A DNA stretch of 64,000 nt from Leifsonia sp052114085 (GCF_052114085.1 NZ_JBFREB010000001.1:1798001-1862000); one strand, 5' to 3'. Numbered from the stretch's first letter, positions 33,053 to 42,562 are shown. Made by a program: numbers and translations. The notes: a model not told the origin generated them from the sequence alone.

Positions 33053-33409
33053 ATCTACCTCGTTTCCTTCCACTCGTAACCGGATATCAGTCCGGCCCAT
33101 TCCCCTCAGCTGCGCACGGCTGGTGCCGGTCGCTTCGAGCTTCGTGGTTGTACGAGTGGCAGTGTGTGTATGAACAGTCTGTGCCTGAACACAGCATGTA
33201 CCAACACGCGCGTACCTAAACTGATCGAGGACACGGGCCACAATGCCTCGGCCACGGACGGAGAAACCGGCCGCCGGCACGCGCACGATGGCGCGTTCTT
33301 CGAACCCACCAATTCTACAGGTGCGGCGCGGTAAAAGTAGAGGCGCGGCTGCGCGTTGCCCGAGTATCCGCATCCCGACACCGGTTCAGCACCGAGGAAG
33401 ACCGAGACC
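33053..33409. promoter_or_regulatory. 357-nt divergent sufB/ctaA intergenic region
   Basis: No gene is supported here; in particular no sufR-like regulator. For sufB a strong -10 TAGAAT lies on the minus strand at 33317-33312, giving a leader of about 255 nt. For ctaA no clear -10 is seen beyond TAAAAG at about 33332. The leader contains two closely spaced TGAACA words (about 33173-33195). A 13-mer, GTAGAGGCGCGGC (33337-33349), recurs upstream of ctaB. Confidence 0.6.
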
Positions 33410-34354
33410 ATGAAGCGCATCATCGCCTGGCTGCCCGACCACGTGGACGGGCGAACGCGCGTCGTGGCGTGGATCTACCTGGCCGCGCAAGTGCTCCTCG
33501 TGGCGACCGGCGGAGCGGTCCGCCTCACCTCCAGCGGCCTCGGCTGCCCCACCTGGCCGAAGTGCACGGCCGATTCGCTCGTCAACACGCCCGAGATGGG
33601 CATCCACGGGGTAATCGAGTTCGGCAACCGGGTGCTCGGCGGCGTCCTGGCGATCCTGGCGATCATCGCCTTCCTCCAGGTCGTCAAGCTGTATCGCACA
33701 CGTCGCGATCTGTTCTGGCTCGCCCTCGTCGCTGGGCTCGGCGTCCCCTTCCAGGCGATCCTCGGCGGTATCACCGTGCTGACCGGACTCACCTGGTGGG
33801 TGGTCGGGATGCACTTCGTGACGTCGATCGCGCTGGTCGCGATCACCACGTCCTACCTGGTGCGCGTCTACGCGGTCCCCGGTCCGCGCTTTCGTGCGGT
33901 TCCGGGATGGTTCGCCGCGGTGGCCTGGGTCACCAGCGTCGTCGTCCTGGTCACCATCGTCGTGGGCATCGTCACGACCGGAGCAGGACCGCACGCGGGC
34001 GACGCGAAGACTCCGCGGAGCGGGCTGAATCCGGAGATCCTTCAGCACGTGCACGCGATCCCGGCCTACGTCACCTTCGCGCTGACGCTCGTGCTCGTCG
34101 TCGGGTCGTTCCGCTACCGCACCACCACCCCGGTGCATCGCTTCACGCAGTACCTGCTCGCTGTCGAGCTGCTGCAGATCGCGGTGGGTCTCTTCCAGGC
34201 GAACACCGGCCTGCCGGGCATCCTGGTCGGTGTGCACATGACCCTCGCCGCACTCCTCGCGGCCTGCATGACCGCGATCCTGCTGTCGCTCACCGCGCCG
34301 GTCGAGCGATTCGAACCCCTCGCGGACGCGGCCTCAGACGTCGTCGCGGCGTAG
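33410..34354 (+). CDS. ctaA: Heme A synthase (COX15/CtaA)
   Basis: Oxidises heme O to heme A for aa3-type oxidase. The 314-residue protein has about eight hydrophobic segments, the LVATGGAVRLTSSGLGCPTWPKC opening (written here in parts: GGAVRLT then GLGCPTWP) with its conserved cysteine pair, HGVIEFGNR with a heme-ligand His, GMHFVTS, HVHAIPAY and GVHMTLA histidines. ATG 33410 fits the family. Its last 21 nt overlap the convergent GNAT gene. Confidence 0.94.
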   Translation: MKRIIAWLPDHVDGRTRVVAWIYLAAQVLLVATGGAVRLTSSGLGCPTWPKCTADSLVNTPEMGIHGVIEFGNRVLGGVLAILAIIAFLQVVKLYRTRRDLFWLALVAGLGVPFQAILGGITVLTGLTWWVVGMHFVTSIALVAITTSYLVRVYAVPGPRFRAVPGWFAAVAWVTSVVVLVTIVVGIVTTGAGPHAGDAKTPRSGLNPEILQHVHAIPAYVTFALTLVLVVGSFRYRTTTPVHRFTQYLLAVELLQIAVGLFQANTGLPGILVGVHMTLAALLAACMTAILLSLTAPVERFEPLADAASDVVAA

Positions 34355-34894
34355 CGTCCCGACCCGCGCCTCGCGCTGTATGCCGTGCAGCTCGACGATC
34401 GTGCGGATGCCCTCGTCGAACCCGAAACCGGCCGCCACGGCGAGCCGTCTGCTCGACTCGTTCCCGGGTACGTACTCCCAGTTCAGTTGCTCGAAACCCA
34501 GTCCTGCCGGGGCGAGGGCGTGGTGGGATACGGCCACGAGCGCTTCGCGCATGTAACCGTTGCCGCGCGCCCAGGGCCCCGACCAGCATCCCAGCGATGC
34601 GGAGCCCGCACGGTCGTCACGCCGCACCTCCAGCGCGCCGAGCAGCCGGCCGCCGTCTCGCAGGTGCAGCGCCCAGACGGTATATCTCTTGCTGGCGATC
34701 CCGTGAGGGCAGTACGCCCGGACGAAGAATTCGGCGCTCTCACGCGTATAGGGGGACGGCAACGGCACCCAGGCCTGCGTCTCGGCGTCCTGGCAGGCCT
34801 CCAGCACATCCGGGATGTCGTCGTCCGTCGGTCGATCGAGGACAAGGCGAGCGGTCGCAAGGTGCGTAGTCAGCAACGGTGCCGTCATGCGCAC
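34334..34894 (-). CDS. GNAT family N-acetyltransferase (RimJ/RimL-like)
   Basis: A 186-residue acetyl-CoA-dependent acetyltransferase. It starts with the RimJ/RimL-type TARLVLDRPTDDD, has the acetyl-CoA pyrophosphate loop ARGNGYMREAL (109-119), and the C-terminal NESSRRLAVAAGF block. Likely acetylates an alpha-amino group or a small molecule; the target is unknown. ATG 34888 is an alternative start. It overlaps the 3' end of ctaA on the opposite strand. Confidence 0.9.
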   Translation of the reverse strand: MRMTAPLLTTHLATARLVLDRPTDDDIPDVLEACQDAETQAWVPLPSPYTRESAEFFVRAYCPHGIASKRYTVWALHLRDGGRLLGALEVRRDDRAGSASLGCWSGPWARGNGYMREALVAVSHHALAPAGLGFEQLNWEYVPGNESSRRLAVAAGFGFDEGIRTIVELHGIQREARVGTLRRDDV

Positions 34895-34946
34895 ATGTTA
34901 GGGGCGACCGGGCCCGCACGGCACGCATCTTGTGCCGAAAAAACGA

Positions 34947-35867
34947 TCAGAACGGGAGCAGCGGGTCGATCGCGACGGCGAGGAAGATCAGCGTCAGGTA
35001 GGCGATCGAGCCGTGGAACACGCGCATCGGCGACACGGCCTCGTGCCGGATGGCGAGGTTGTAGAGGCGGTGCGATTCGTAGATGAACCAGCCGCCCGCC
35101 ACCAGCGAGACCGCGATGTAGAGCAGACCCATATGGGCGACCGGGATCAGCAGCAGCGAGCAGGCGACCATCGCCCATGCGTACAGGATCACCTGCAGGC
35201 CGACGACGGCCCGGCCCCGCACCACCGCGAGCATCGGGACGCCCGCCTCCTGGTAGTCGGAACGGTACTTCATCGACAGCGGCCAGTAGTGCGGCGGCGT
35301 CCAGAGGAAGATGATCCCGAACAGGATGAACGGAGCCCAGTCGAGCGACCCTGTCACGGCCGCCCAGCCGATCAGCACCGGCATGCAGCCGGCGACGCCG
35401 CCCCAGACGATGTTCTGCGGGGTGCGGCGCTTGAGGATGAGTGTGTAGAAGACGACGTACAGCAGGATGGCCGCGACCGACAGGGCGGCGGCGAGCCAGT
35501 TCGTGAAGAATCCTAGGACCAGCACCGACGCGACGCCCAGCGCCCAGGCGAAGACGAGCGCCTCGCGGTCGGAGAGCTCGCCCGTCACGAGCGGACGATT
35601 CTTCGTGCGGCGCATCACCCGGTCGATGTCGCGGTCGATGTAGCAGTTGAACGCGCCGGCGGACCCCGCGCTCATGTAGCCGCCGATGACGGTGGCGAGC
35701 ACCAGCCAGAGATTGGGGATGCCGTTCGCCGCGAGGATCATCGTCGGGACCGTGGTCACGAGCAGCAATTCGACGACGCGCGGCTTGGTGAGGGCGAAGT
35801 ACGCCCTCGCCTTGCGTGCGAAGCCGATGCGGCCCGGTTCGACACGGCTCTCTACAGCGACGTCCAT
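34947..35867 (-). CDS. ctaB: Protoheme IX farnesyltransferase (heme O synthase)
   Basis: Adds a farnesyl group to heme b to make heme O, the substrate of CtaA. The 306-residue UbiA-family membrane protein has about nine hydrophobic helices, the first prenyl-binding motif NCYIDRDID (Asn74, Asp78, Asp82), KNRPLVTGEL, and the second motif with YWPLSMKYRSDYQ. AGGAG lies 3-4 nt before ATG 35867, and TAGACT (35920-35915) is a likely -10. Divergent from tkt. Confidence 0.95.
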   Translation of the reverse strand: MDVAVESRVEPGRIGFARKARAYFALTKPRVVELLLVTTVPTMILAANGIPNLWLVLATVIGGYMSAGSAGAFNCYIDRDIDRVMRRTKNRPLVTGELSDREALVFAWALGVASVLVLGFFTNWLAAALSVAAILLYVVFYTLILKRRTPQNIVWGGVAGCMPVLIGWAAVTGSLDWAPFILFGIIFLWTPPHYWPLSMKYRSDYQEAGVPMLAVVRGRAVVGLQVILYAWAMVACSLLLIPVAHMGLLYIAVSLVAGGWFIYESHRLYNLAIRHEAVSPMRVFHGSIAYLTLIFLAVAIDPLLPF

Positions 35868-36142
35868 TGCTCCTCGTGTGGTGTCGGCGGATGGGTGCGA
35901 AAAGCCCCGGCTGAAGTCTACGTCACGTAGAGGCGCGGCCGGGCGGCTACCCCGTGTCCGCCTGAAGCACAACCATCTGGGGGAACACCCCACGTTTCGT
36001 GCGTGTTACCTATACTTGAAATGCTCGCCAGCCGAAGCCCTGTCGGGGCCCGGCGCCGATGACGTCCACGGCGCGCACTACCTCAACCGGTGCGGGTTAC
36101 CACAGACGACCCTCACCATTTCTACGAAGGGTCAGTTTTCAC
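35868..36142. promoter_or_regulatory. Divergent ctaB/tkt promoter region
   Basis: For tkt, a good -10 TATACT lies at 36011-36016; an inverted repeat AACAC...ACG-TTT-CGT...GTGTT (35984-36007) covers its -35 region and could be an operator. The tkt leader is then about 120 nt. For ctaB, TAGACT (35920-35915, minus) overlaps the 13-bp palindrome CTACGTCACGTAG (35918-35930). The 13-mer GTAGAGGCGCGGC (35927-35939) is also found before ctaA/sufB. Confidence 0.6.
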
Positions 36143-38233
36143 GTGGCAGCACTGCAGTGGGATCCCATTGACAACAAGGCAGTAGACACGGCTCGCATCC
36201 TCGCGGCCGATGCGGTGGAGAAGGTGGGCAACGGGCATCCCGGCACCGCTATGAGCCTCGCCCCCGCCGCGTACCTGCTCTTCCAGAAGGTGATGCGCCG
36301 CGACCCGCGCGACCAGCACTGGCTCGGACGCGACCGGTTCGTCCTCTCGGCTGGCCACTCGTCGCTGACCCAGTACATCCAGCTCTATCTGGGCGGCTAC
36401 GGTCTCGAACTCGACGACCTGAAGGCGCTCCGCACGTGGGGCTCCCTCACCCCCGGCCACCCCGAGTACGGACACACCGACGGCGTGGAGATCACCACCG
36501 GACCTCTCGGTCAGGGCATCTCCTCCGCCGTCGGTTTTGCATATGCCCAGCGTTTCGAGCGCGGGCTGTTCGACCCCGACACCGCCCCCGGCGCCAGCCC
36601 GTTCGACCACCACGTGTACGTCATCGCGTCCGACGGCGACCTGGAGGAGGGCGTCAGCTCGGAGGCCTCCTCTCTCGCCGGCCACCAGGAGCTCGGCAAC
36701 CTGATCGCGATCTACGACAGCAACCAGATCTCGATCGAGGACGACACCGACATCGCCTTCACGGAGGACGTCAAGGCGCGCTACGAGGCGTACCACTGGC
36801 ATGTGCAGGTCGTCGACTGGAAGAAGACCGGCGTCTATGAAGAGGACGTGCAGGAGCTTCACCAGGCGATCGTGAACGCCCAGGAGGTCACCGACAAGCC
36901 GTCGCTGATCATCCTCAAGACGATCATCGGCTGGCCGTCGCCGAAGAAGCAGAACACCGGCAAGATCCACGGATCCGCCCTCGGTGCGGACGAGCTTCGC
37001 GCCGTCAAGGAGGTGCTCGGCTTCGATCCCGAGCAGACCTTCGAGGTCGCCGACGAGGTCCTCGCGCACACCCGCAAGGCCGTCGAGCGCGGTGCCGAAG
37101 AGCACGCCGAGTGGCAGAAGGGCTTCGACGCCTGGGCCAAGGCGAACCCCGAGCGCAAGCAGCTGCTCGACCGTCTGCTCTCGGGCGAGGCTCCCGACAT
37201 CGAGAGCGCCCTGCCGGTCTTCGAGCCGGGCAAGGACGTCTCCACCCGCGCCGCGAGCGGCAAGGTGCTCAACGCGATCGCCCCCGTCATGCCTGAGCTG
37301 TGGGGCGGTTCCGCCGACCTCGCCGAGTCGAACAACACCACCATCGAGAGCGCTGCGTCGTTCGTGCCGAGCGAGCGCTCGACCCACGAGTGGACCGGCA
37401 ACCCCTACGGTCGCGTTCTGCACTTCGGCATCCGCGAGCACGCCATGGCCGCGATCATCAATGGCATCGTGCTCCACGGCCCGACCCGCCCGTTCGGCGG
37501 CACGTTCCTGATCTTCAGCGACTACCAGCGACCGTCCCTCCGCCTGTCGGCGCTCATGGACATCCCGTCGATCTTCGTCTGGACGCACGACTCCGTCGCC
37601 CTCGGTGAGGACGGCCCGACGCACCAGCCGATCGAGCAGCTCTCCACGCTGCGCGCCATCCCGAACTTCGCGGTCGTCCGCCCGGGTGACGCCAACGAGG
37701 TCGCGTGGGCCTGGAAGACCATCCTGGAGCGCCGGAAGGGACCGGCCGGAATCGCACTGACCCGCCAGAACATCCCGGTGTTCGAGCGTGGCGAGGGCGA
37801 CGCCGAGGGCGACACGCTCGCGTCGGCGAAGAACGTCGCCAAGGGCGCGTACATCCTGGCCGAGGCGCCCGGCGGCACGCCGGACGTGATCTTCATCGCG
37901 ACCGGCTCCGAGGTGCAGATCGCGCTCGAGGCCCGCGAGGTACTCCGCGGCGAGGGCGTCAACGCCCGCGTCGTGTCCGCCCCGAGCCTGGAGTGGTTCG
38001 CCGAGCAGTCCGCCGAGTACCAGGAGCACGTGCTCCCCTCCGAGATCAAGGCTCGCGTCTCCATCGAGGCCGGCCTTGCGCTCGCCTGGGACAAGATCGT
38101 CGGCGACCACGGCCGCAGCGTTTCGATCGAGCACTTCGGAGCGTCGGCCGACTACAAGACGCTGTTCCGCGAGTTCGGGATGACCACCGAGCACGCCGTG
38201 TCCGCCGCGAAAGAATCGCTCGCGTCGCTTTGA
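36143..38233 (+). CDS. tkt: Transketolase
   Basis: Thiamine-diphosphate enzyme moving two-carbon units in the pentose phosphate pathway. The 696 residues include GNGHPGTAMS (29-38), GPLGQGISSAVG, the metal/ThDP-binding SDGDLEEG with Asn194 (163-194), and the pyrimidine-domain FGIREHAM with its catalytic glutamate. GTG 36143 gives the normal N-terminus; its GAAGG lies 12 nt upstream, longer than usual. First gene of tkt-tal-pgi-zwf-opcA-pgl. Confidence 0.96.
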   Translation: MAALQWDPIDNKAVDTARILAADAVEKVGNGHPGTAMSLAPAAYLLFQKVMRRDPRDQHWLGRDRFVLSAGHSSLTQYIQLYLGGYGLELDDLKALRTWGSLTPGHPEYGHTDGVEITTGPLGQGISSAVGFAYAQRFERGLFDPDTAPGASPFDHHVYVIASDGDLEEGVSSEASSLAGHQELGNLIAIYDSNQISIEDDTDIAFTEDVKARYEAYHWHVQVVDWKKTGVYEEDVQELHQAIVNAQEVTDKPSLIILKTIIGWPSPKKQNTGKIHGSALGADELRAVKEVLGFDPEQTFEVADEVLAHTRKAVERGAEEHAEWQKGFDAWAKANPERKQLLDRLLSGEAPDIESALPVFEPGKDVSTRAASGKVLNAIAPVMPELWGGSADLAESNNTTIESAASFVPSERSTHEWTGNPYGRVLHFGIREHAMAAIINGIVLHGPTRPFGGTFLIFSDYQRPSLRLSALMDIPSIFVWTHDSVALGEDGPTHQPIEQLSTLRAIPNFAVVRPGDANEVAWAWKTILERRKGPAGIALTRQNIPVFERGEGDAEGDTLASAKNVAKGAYILAEAPGGTPDVIFIATGSEVQIALEAREVLRGEGVNARVVSAPSLEWFAEQSAEYQEHVLPSEIKARVSIEAGLALAWDKIVGDHGRSVSIEHFGASADYKTLFREFGMTTEHAVSAAKESLASL

Positions 38234-38259
38234 GCGCGGGCACCAGAGGAGAAAACGAA

Positions 38260-39390
38260 ATGACTGACACCACTTCCACCACCCAGACCCCGACGGCCGC
38301 TCTGTCCGCCGCCGGTGTCAGCATCTGGCTGGACGACCTCTCGCGTGAGCGCATCAACAGCGGTGGCCTGCAGAAGCTGATCGCCGAGAAGAACGTGGTC
38401 GGCGTGACCACGAACCCGACGATCTTCGCCGCGGCCCTCGCCAAGGGTGAGGCGTACGACGAGCAGGTCCGCCAGCTCGCCGCCGCCGGCGCCAGCGTCG
38501 ACGAGGCGATCTTCGAGATCACGACCGACGACGTCGCCAACGCGAGCGACATCTTCCACGAGGTGTACGAGCGCTCGAACGGGGTCGACGGCCGCGTCTC
38601 CATCGAGGTGGAGCCGGGCCTCGCCCACGACGCCGCAGCGACGGTCGAGACCGCCAAGAAGCTGAGGGCGAAGGTCGACAAGGCCAACGTCATGATCAAG
38701 ATCCCCGCGACCGTCGAGGGTATCGACGCCATCGCCGACACCATCGCGGAAGGCATCAGCGTCAACGTGACCCTGATCTTCAGCCTCGACCGCTACCGCC
38801 AGGTCATCGACGCCTACCTGACCGGCCTCGAGCGGGCCCAGAAGGCCGGCATCGACCTCTCCGGCATCCAGTCGGTCGCGTCGTTCTTCGTGTCCCGCGT
38901 CGACACCGAGGTGGACAAGCAGCTGTCGGCTCTCGGCACGGACGAGGCCGAGGCGCTCAAGAGCAAGGCCGGCATCGCCAACGCCCGCCTCGCCTACCAG
39001 GTGTACGAGCAGGAGTTCGCCACCGACCGGGCCAAGCGCCTCGTCGCGGCAGGAGCCAACGAGCAGCGCCCGCTGTGGGCGTCCACCGGCGTCAAGGACC
39101 CGAGCCTCTCCGACACGCTCTACGTCGAGGCCCTCGTCGCTCCGAACACGGTGAACACCATGCCGGAGAAGACGCTCGACGCGACCTTCGACCACGGCAG
39201 CATCACCGGTGACACCGTCACCGGCAGCTACGCCGAGTCGCAGGATGTCCTCGACAAGCTGGCCGGTCTCGGCATCAGCTACGACGAGGTCACCGAGACC
39301 CTCGAGCGCGAGGGTGTCGACAAGTTCAACGTGTCGTGGGGCGAGCTCGTCGAGACCGTGAAGAACGCTCTCGAGGGGGCGTCCAAGTGA
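38260..39390 (+). CDS. tal: Transaldolase
   Basis: Transfers dihydroxyacetone units between sugar phosphates in the non-oxidative pentose phosphate pathway. The 376-residue protein is of the long actinobacterial type: SIWLDDLSRERI (21-32), VVGVTTNPTIF (46-56), Schiff-base Lys147 in NVMIKIPAT, and SVASFFVSRVD. AGAGGAG precedes ATG 38260. Lies 26 nt after tkt; its stop overlaps the pgi start. Confidence 0.96.
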   Translation: MTDTTSTTQTPTAALSAAGVSIWLDDLSRERINSGGLQKLIAEKNVVGVTTNPTIFAAALAKGEAYDEQVRQLAAAGASVDEAIFEITTDDVANASDIFHEVYERSNGVDGRVSIEVEPGLAHDAAATVETAKKLRAKVDKANVMIKIPATVEGIDAIADTIAEGISVNVTLIFSLDRYRQVIDAYLTGLERAQKAGIDLSGIQSVASFFVSRVDTEVDKQLSALGTDEAEALKSKAGIANARLAYQVYEQEFATDRAKRLVAAGANEQRPLWASTGVKDPSLSDTLYVEALVAPNTVNTMPEKTLDATFDHGSITGDTVTGSYAESQDVLDKLAGLGISYDEVTETLEREGVDKFNVSWGELVETVKNALEGASK

Positions 39391-40997
39391 CGTTCCGTAT
39401 CCACGTGACCGGTGCGGCGGCCGAGGCCGTCCGCACCGTGGTCCCGCAGCTCGTCGCCGACAAGGTGGCGTCCGGCATCACGGCACAGGATCCCGCGCTC
39501 TGGGGCCCGGCCGCCGAGCCCGAGGCCAGCAAGCGACTCGGCTGGACCGAAGCGGTCGCCATCTCGCGGCCCCTGGTCGCCGAGATCGACGCGCTCCGCG
39601 GCGAACTGCACGCCAAGGGAATCAACCACATCGTGCTGGGTGGCATGGGCGGCTCGTCGCTCGCGCCAGAGGTCATCACGCGCACGGCCGAGGCCGAGCT
39701 GACCGTGCTCGACTCCACCGACCCGGGTCAGGTGCTTGCCGCGCTGCGCGACCGGCTGGAGGCCACCGCGGTGGTCATCTCGTCCAAGTCGGGCTCGACG
39801 CTCGAGACGGACAGCCAGCGCCGCGTGTACGAGAAGTGGTTCCAGGATGCGGGCATCGACCCGCGCGAGCGCATCGTGGTCGTCACCGACCCCGGCTCGC
39901 CGCTGGACCAGTCCGCCCGTGAGGCCGGCTACCACGTCTTCAATGCCGACCCCAACGTCGGAGGCCGCTACTCGGCGCTGACCGCGTTCGGCCTGGTGCC
40001 GTCCGGTCTCGCCGGCGTGAACATCTCCGAACTGCTCGACGAGGCGGAGGCGACGCTGATCGAGCTCGCCGTGGACAACGCGCAGAACCCGGGCCTCGTG
40101 CTGGGCGCCGCGATTGCCGGCACCACCCCGCTCAAGGACAAGCTGGGCATCGTCTCGGACGGCACTCACATCGTCGGGTTCGCGGACTGGGCGGAGCAGC
40201 TGATCGCCGAGTCCACCGGCAAGGAGGGCACCGGCCTGCTCCCGGTCGTGCTCGACAAGCTGGCGCCGGAGCTCGAGTCGAAGCCCGCCGACCTGCAGGT
40301 CGTGCGCCTCGTCGCGAACGCGGAAGCCCACCACCTGTTCCCGGCCGACCGGCACGAGGGCGAGATTCTCGTCTCCGGCAGCCTGGGCGCGCAGCTGATC
40401 GTGTGGGAGTACGCCGTGGCCGTCGCCGGTCGCCTCCTCGGCATCAACCCGTTCGACCAGCCCGACGTGGAGGCCGCGAAGGTCGCCGCTCGTTCGCTGC
40501 TGGACAACCGGCCCGAGCCCGTCACCCCGGCATTCACAGCGGGGGGCATCGAGGTGCGGACCACCGGTTCGTTCCTGGGATCGGCGACCACGCTCGACGC
40601 CGCGGTGGATGCGCTGCTCGCGCAGCTCGGCCCGGACGGCTACGTGGCGGTTCAGGCGTACGTCAACCGCATCGCCCTCCCCCAGCTCGCGGGCATCCGC
40701 GACCTGCTGGCGGCGAAGGCGAACCGCCCGGTCACGTTCGGCTGGGGTCCGCGCTTCCTGCACTCGACGGGCCAGTTCCACAAGGGCGGCCCCGCAGTCG
40801 GCGTGTTCCTTCAGATCACGGCCGCCGCGTCCGAGGACCTCGAAATCCCCGGTCGTCCCTTCACTTTCGGGCAGCTCATCCAAGCCCAGGCCGCCGGCGA
40901 CGCCAGCGTCCTCGGTGACCACGGCCGCCCGGTGCTGACTCTGACGCTCACGAACCCCGAGGCGGATGTCGTCTCGCTGTTCGAGGCCGTCAACTGA
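39387..40997 (+). CDS. pgi: Glucose-6-phosphate isomerase
   Basis: Interconverts glucose 6-phosphate and fructose 6-phosphate. The 536-residue protein has the N-terminal SIS phosphate-binding segment VLGGMGGSSLAPEV, ISSKSGSTLET, the FADWAEQLIAEST region and the C-terminal FHKGGPAVG active-site block. It belongs to the divergent actinobacterial Pgi type rather than the E. coli form. GTG 39387 overlaps the tal stop (GTGA), with GAGGGGG just upstream, so translation is coupled. Confidence 0.92.
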   Translation: MTFRIHVTGAAAEAVRTVVPQLVADKVASGITAQDPALWGPAAEPEASKRLGWTEAVAISRPLVAEIDALRGELHAKGINHIVLGGMGGSSLAPEVITRTAEAELTVLDSTDPGQVLAALRDRLEATAVVISSKSGSTLETDSQRRVYEKWFQDAGIDPRERIVVVTDPGSPLDQSAREAGYHVFNADPNVGGRYSALTAFGLVPSGLAGVNISELLDEAEATLIELAVDNAQNPGLVLGAAIAGTTPLKDKLGIVSDGTHIVGFADWAEQLIAESTGKEGTGLLPVVLDKLAPELESKPADLQVVRLVANAEAHHLFPADRHEGEILVSGSLGAQLIVWEYAVAVAGRLLGINPFDQPDVEAAKVAARSLLDNRPEPVTPAFTAGGIEVRTTGSFLGSATTLDAAVDALLAQLGPDGYVAVQAYVNRIALPQLAGIRDLLAAKANRPVTFGWGPRFLHSTGQFHKGGPAVGVFLQITAAASEDLEIPGRPFTFGQLIQAQAAGDASVLGDHGRPVLTLTLTNPEADVVSLFEAVN

Positions 40998-41020
40998 GTC
41001 CGATTAAGGAGATCAGTCAC

Positions 41021-42562
41021 TTGTCACCGGTGGATATCACCCCGGAGTTCAATCCGCTGCGGTTGCCCTCCGACCGCCGTCTCAATCGCATCGCGGGGCC
41101 CAGCAGCCTCATCATCTTCGGAGTGACAGGCGACCTGTCTCGTAAGAAGCTGATGCCCGCGGTGTACGACCTCGCGAACCGCGGCCTCCTGCCGCCCGGG
41201 TTCTCCCTCGTCGGGTTCGCCCGACGTGACTGGGAGGACCAGGACTTCGAAAAGGTCGTCTATGACGCGGTCAAGCAGTACGCCCGCACGCCGTTCGACG
41301 ACGACGTGTGGCAGCAGCTGGCGCAAGGCATCCGCTTCGTGCCGGGAGAGTTCGACGACGACGAGGCGTTCCAGCGTCTCAAGCAGACCGTCGAAGAGCT
41401 GGACGTCGCACGCGGCACCATGGGAAACCACGCGTTCTACCTGTCCATCCCGCCGAAGGCCTTCCCGATCGTCACGGAGCAGCTGAAGCGCTCCGGCCTG
41501 GCCGACCAGTCCGGTGAGGGCTGGCGTCGAGTCGTCATCGAGAAGCCGTTCGGGCACGACCTGCAGTCGGCGCGCGAGTTGAACGCCGTCGTCGAGACGG
41601 TGTTCCCGCCGGACTCGGTGTTCCGCATCGACCACTACCTCGGCAAAGAGACGGTCCAGAACATCCTGGCGCTGCGCTTCGCGAACGAGCTGTACGAGCC
41701 GATCTGGAACGCCAACTACGTCGACCACGTGCAGATCACCATGGCGGAAGACATCGGAGTGGGCGGCCGAGCCGGCTACTACGACGGCATCGGCGCAGCG
41801 CGCGACGTCATCCAGAACCACCTGCTGCAGCTCCTCGCGCTCACCGCGATGGAGGAGCCCATCTCGTTCAACGCCGCGGACCTGCGTGCGGAGAAAGAGA
41901 AGGTGCTCGCGGCCGTACGTCTGCCCAAGGACCTCGCCACCTCCACCGCCCGCGGCCAGTACGGCAGCGGGTGGCAGGGCGGCGAGAAGGTGGTCGGGTT
42001 CCTCGAGGAGGACGGGATGAATCCCCAGTCCACCACCGAGACCTACGCGGCCATCAAGCTGGAGATCGGCACCCGGCGTTGGGCCGGAGTGCCGTTCTAC
42101 CTGCGGGCGGGCAAGCGCCTCGGTCGCCGCGTCACCGAGATCGCGGTCGTCTTCAAGCGCGCTCCGCAGCAGCTCTTCGCGGAGTCGCAGACCAGTGCCC
42201 TCGGCCAGAACGCGCTCGTCATCCGCGTGCAGCCCGACGAGGGCGTGACCATCCGCTTCGGCTCGAAGGTCCCCGGCGCCGGCATGCAGGTGCGCGACGT
42301 CAGCATGGACTTCGGTTACGGCCACGCCTTTACCGAGGCGAGCCCCGAGGCCTATGAGCGACTCATCCTGGATGTGCTGCTCGGCGACCCGCCGCTGTTC
42401 CCCCGCCACGAGGAGGTCGAGCTCTCCTGGAAGATCCTCGACCCGATCGAGGACTTCTGGGCCACGCAAGGCCAGCCCGAGCAGTACCGCCCCGGCACCT
42501 GGGGCCCGAAGTCAGCCGACGAGCTCCTCGCCCGTGACGGCCGCGTTTGGAGGCGTCCATGA
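41021..42562 (+). CDS. zwf: Glucose-6-phosphate 1-dehydrogenase
   Basis: First enzyme of the oxidative pentose phosphate pathway, reducing NADP+. The 513 residues show the nucleotide-binding GVTGDLSRKK (34-43), the IEKPFGHD block, and the active-site signature RIDHYLGKE (202-210) with its catalytic histidine. The start codon is TTG at 41021, with AAGGAGAT 7 nt upstream. Its stop overlaps the opcA ATG by 4 nt. Confidence 0.96.
   Translation: MSPVDITPEFNPLRLPSDRRLNRIAGPSSLIIFGVTGDLSRKKLMPAVYDLANRGLLPPGFSLVGFARRDWEDQDFEKVVYDAVKQYARTPFDDDVWQQLAQGIRFVPGEFDDDEAFQRLKQTVEELDVARGTMGNHAFYLSIPPKAFPIVTEQLKRSGLADQSGEGWRRVVIEKPFGHDLQSARELNAVVETVFPPDSVFRIDHYLGKETVQNILALRFANELYEPIWNANYVDHVQITMAEDIGVGGRAGYYDGIGAARDVIQNHLLQLLALTAMEEPISFNAADLRAEKEKVLAAVRLPKDLATSTARGQYGSGWQGGEKVVGFLEEDGMNPQSTTETYAAIKLEIGTRRWAGVPFYLRAGKRLGRRVTEIAVVFKRAPQQLFAESQTSALGQNALVIRVQPDEGVTIRFGSKVPGAGMQVRDVSMDFGYGHAFTEASPEAYERLILDVLLGDPPLFPRHEEVELSWKILDPIEDFWATQGQPEQYRPGTWGPKSADELLARDGRVWRRP

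Noticed and set aside
36122..38194. A 690-codon minus-strand frame opposite tkt
   Set aside because: It mirrors the transketolase codons, is Val/Leu/Gly/Arg-rich without domains, and has no ribosome binding site.
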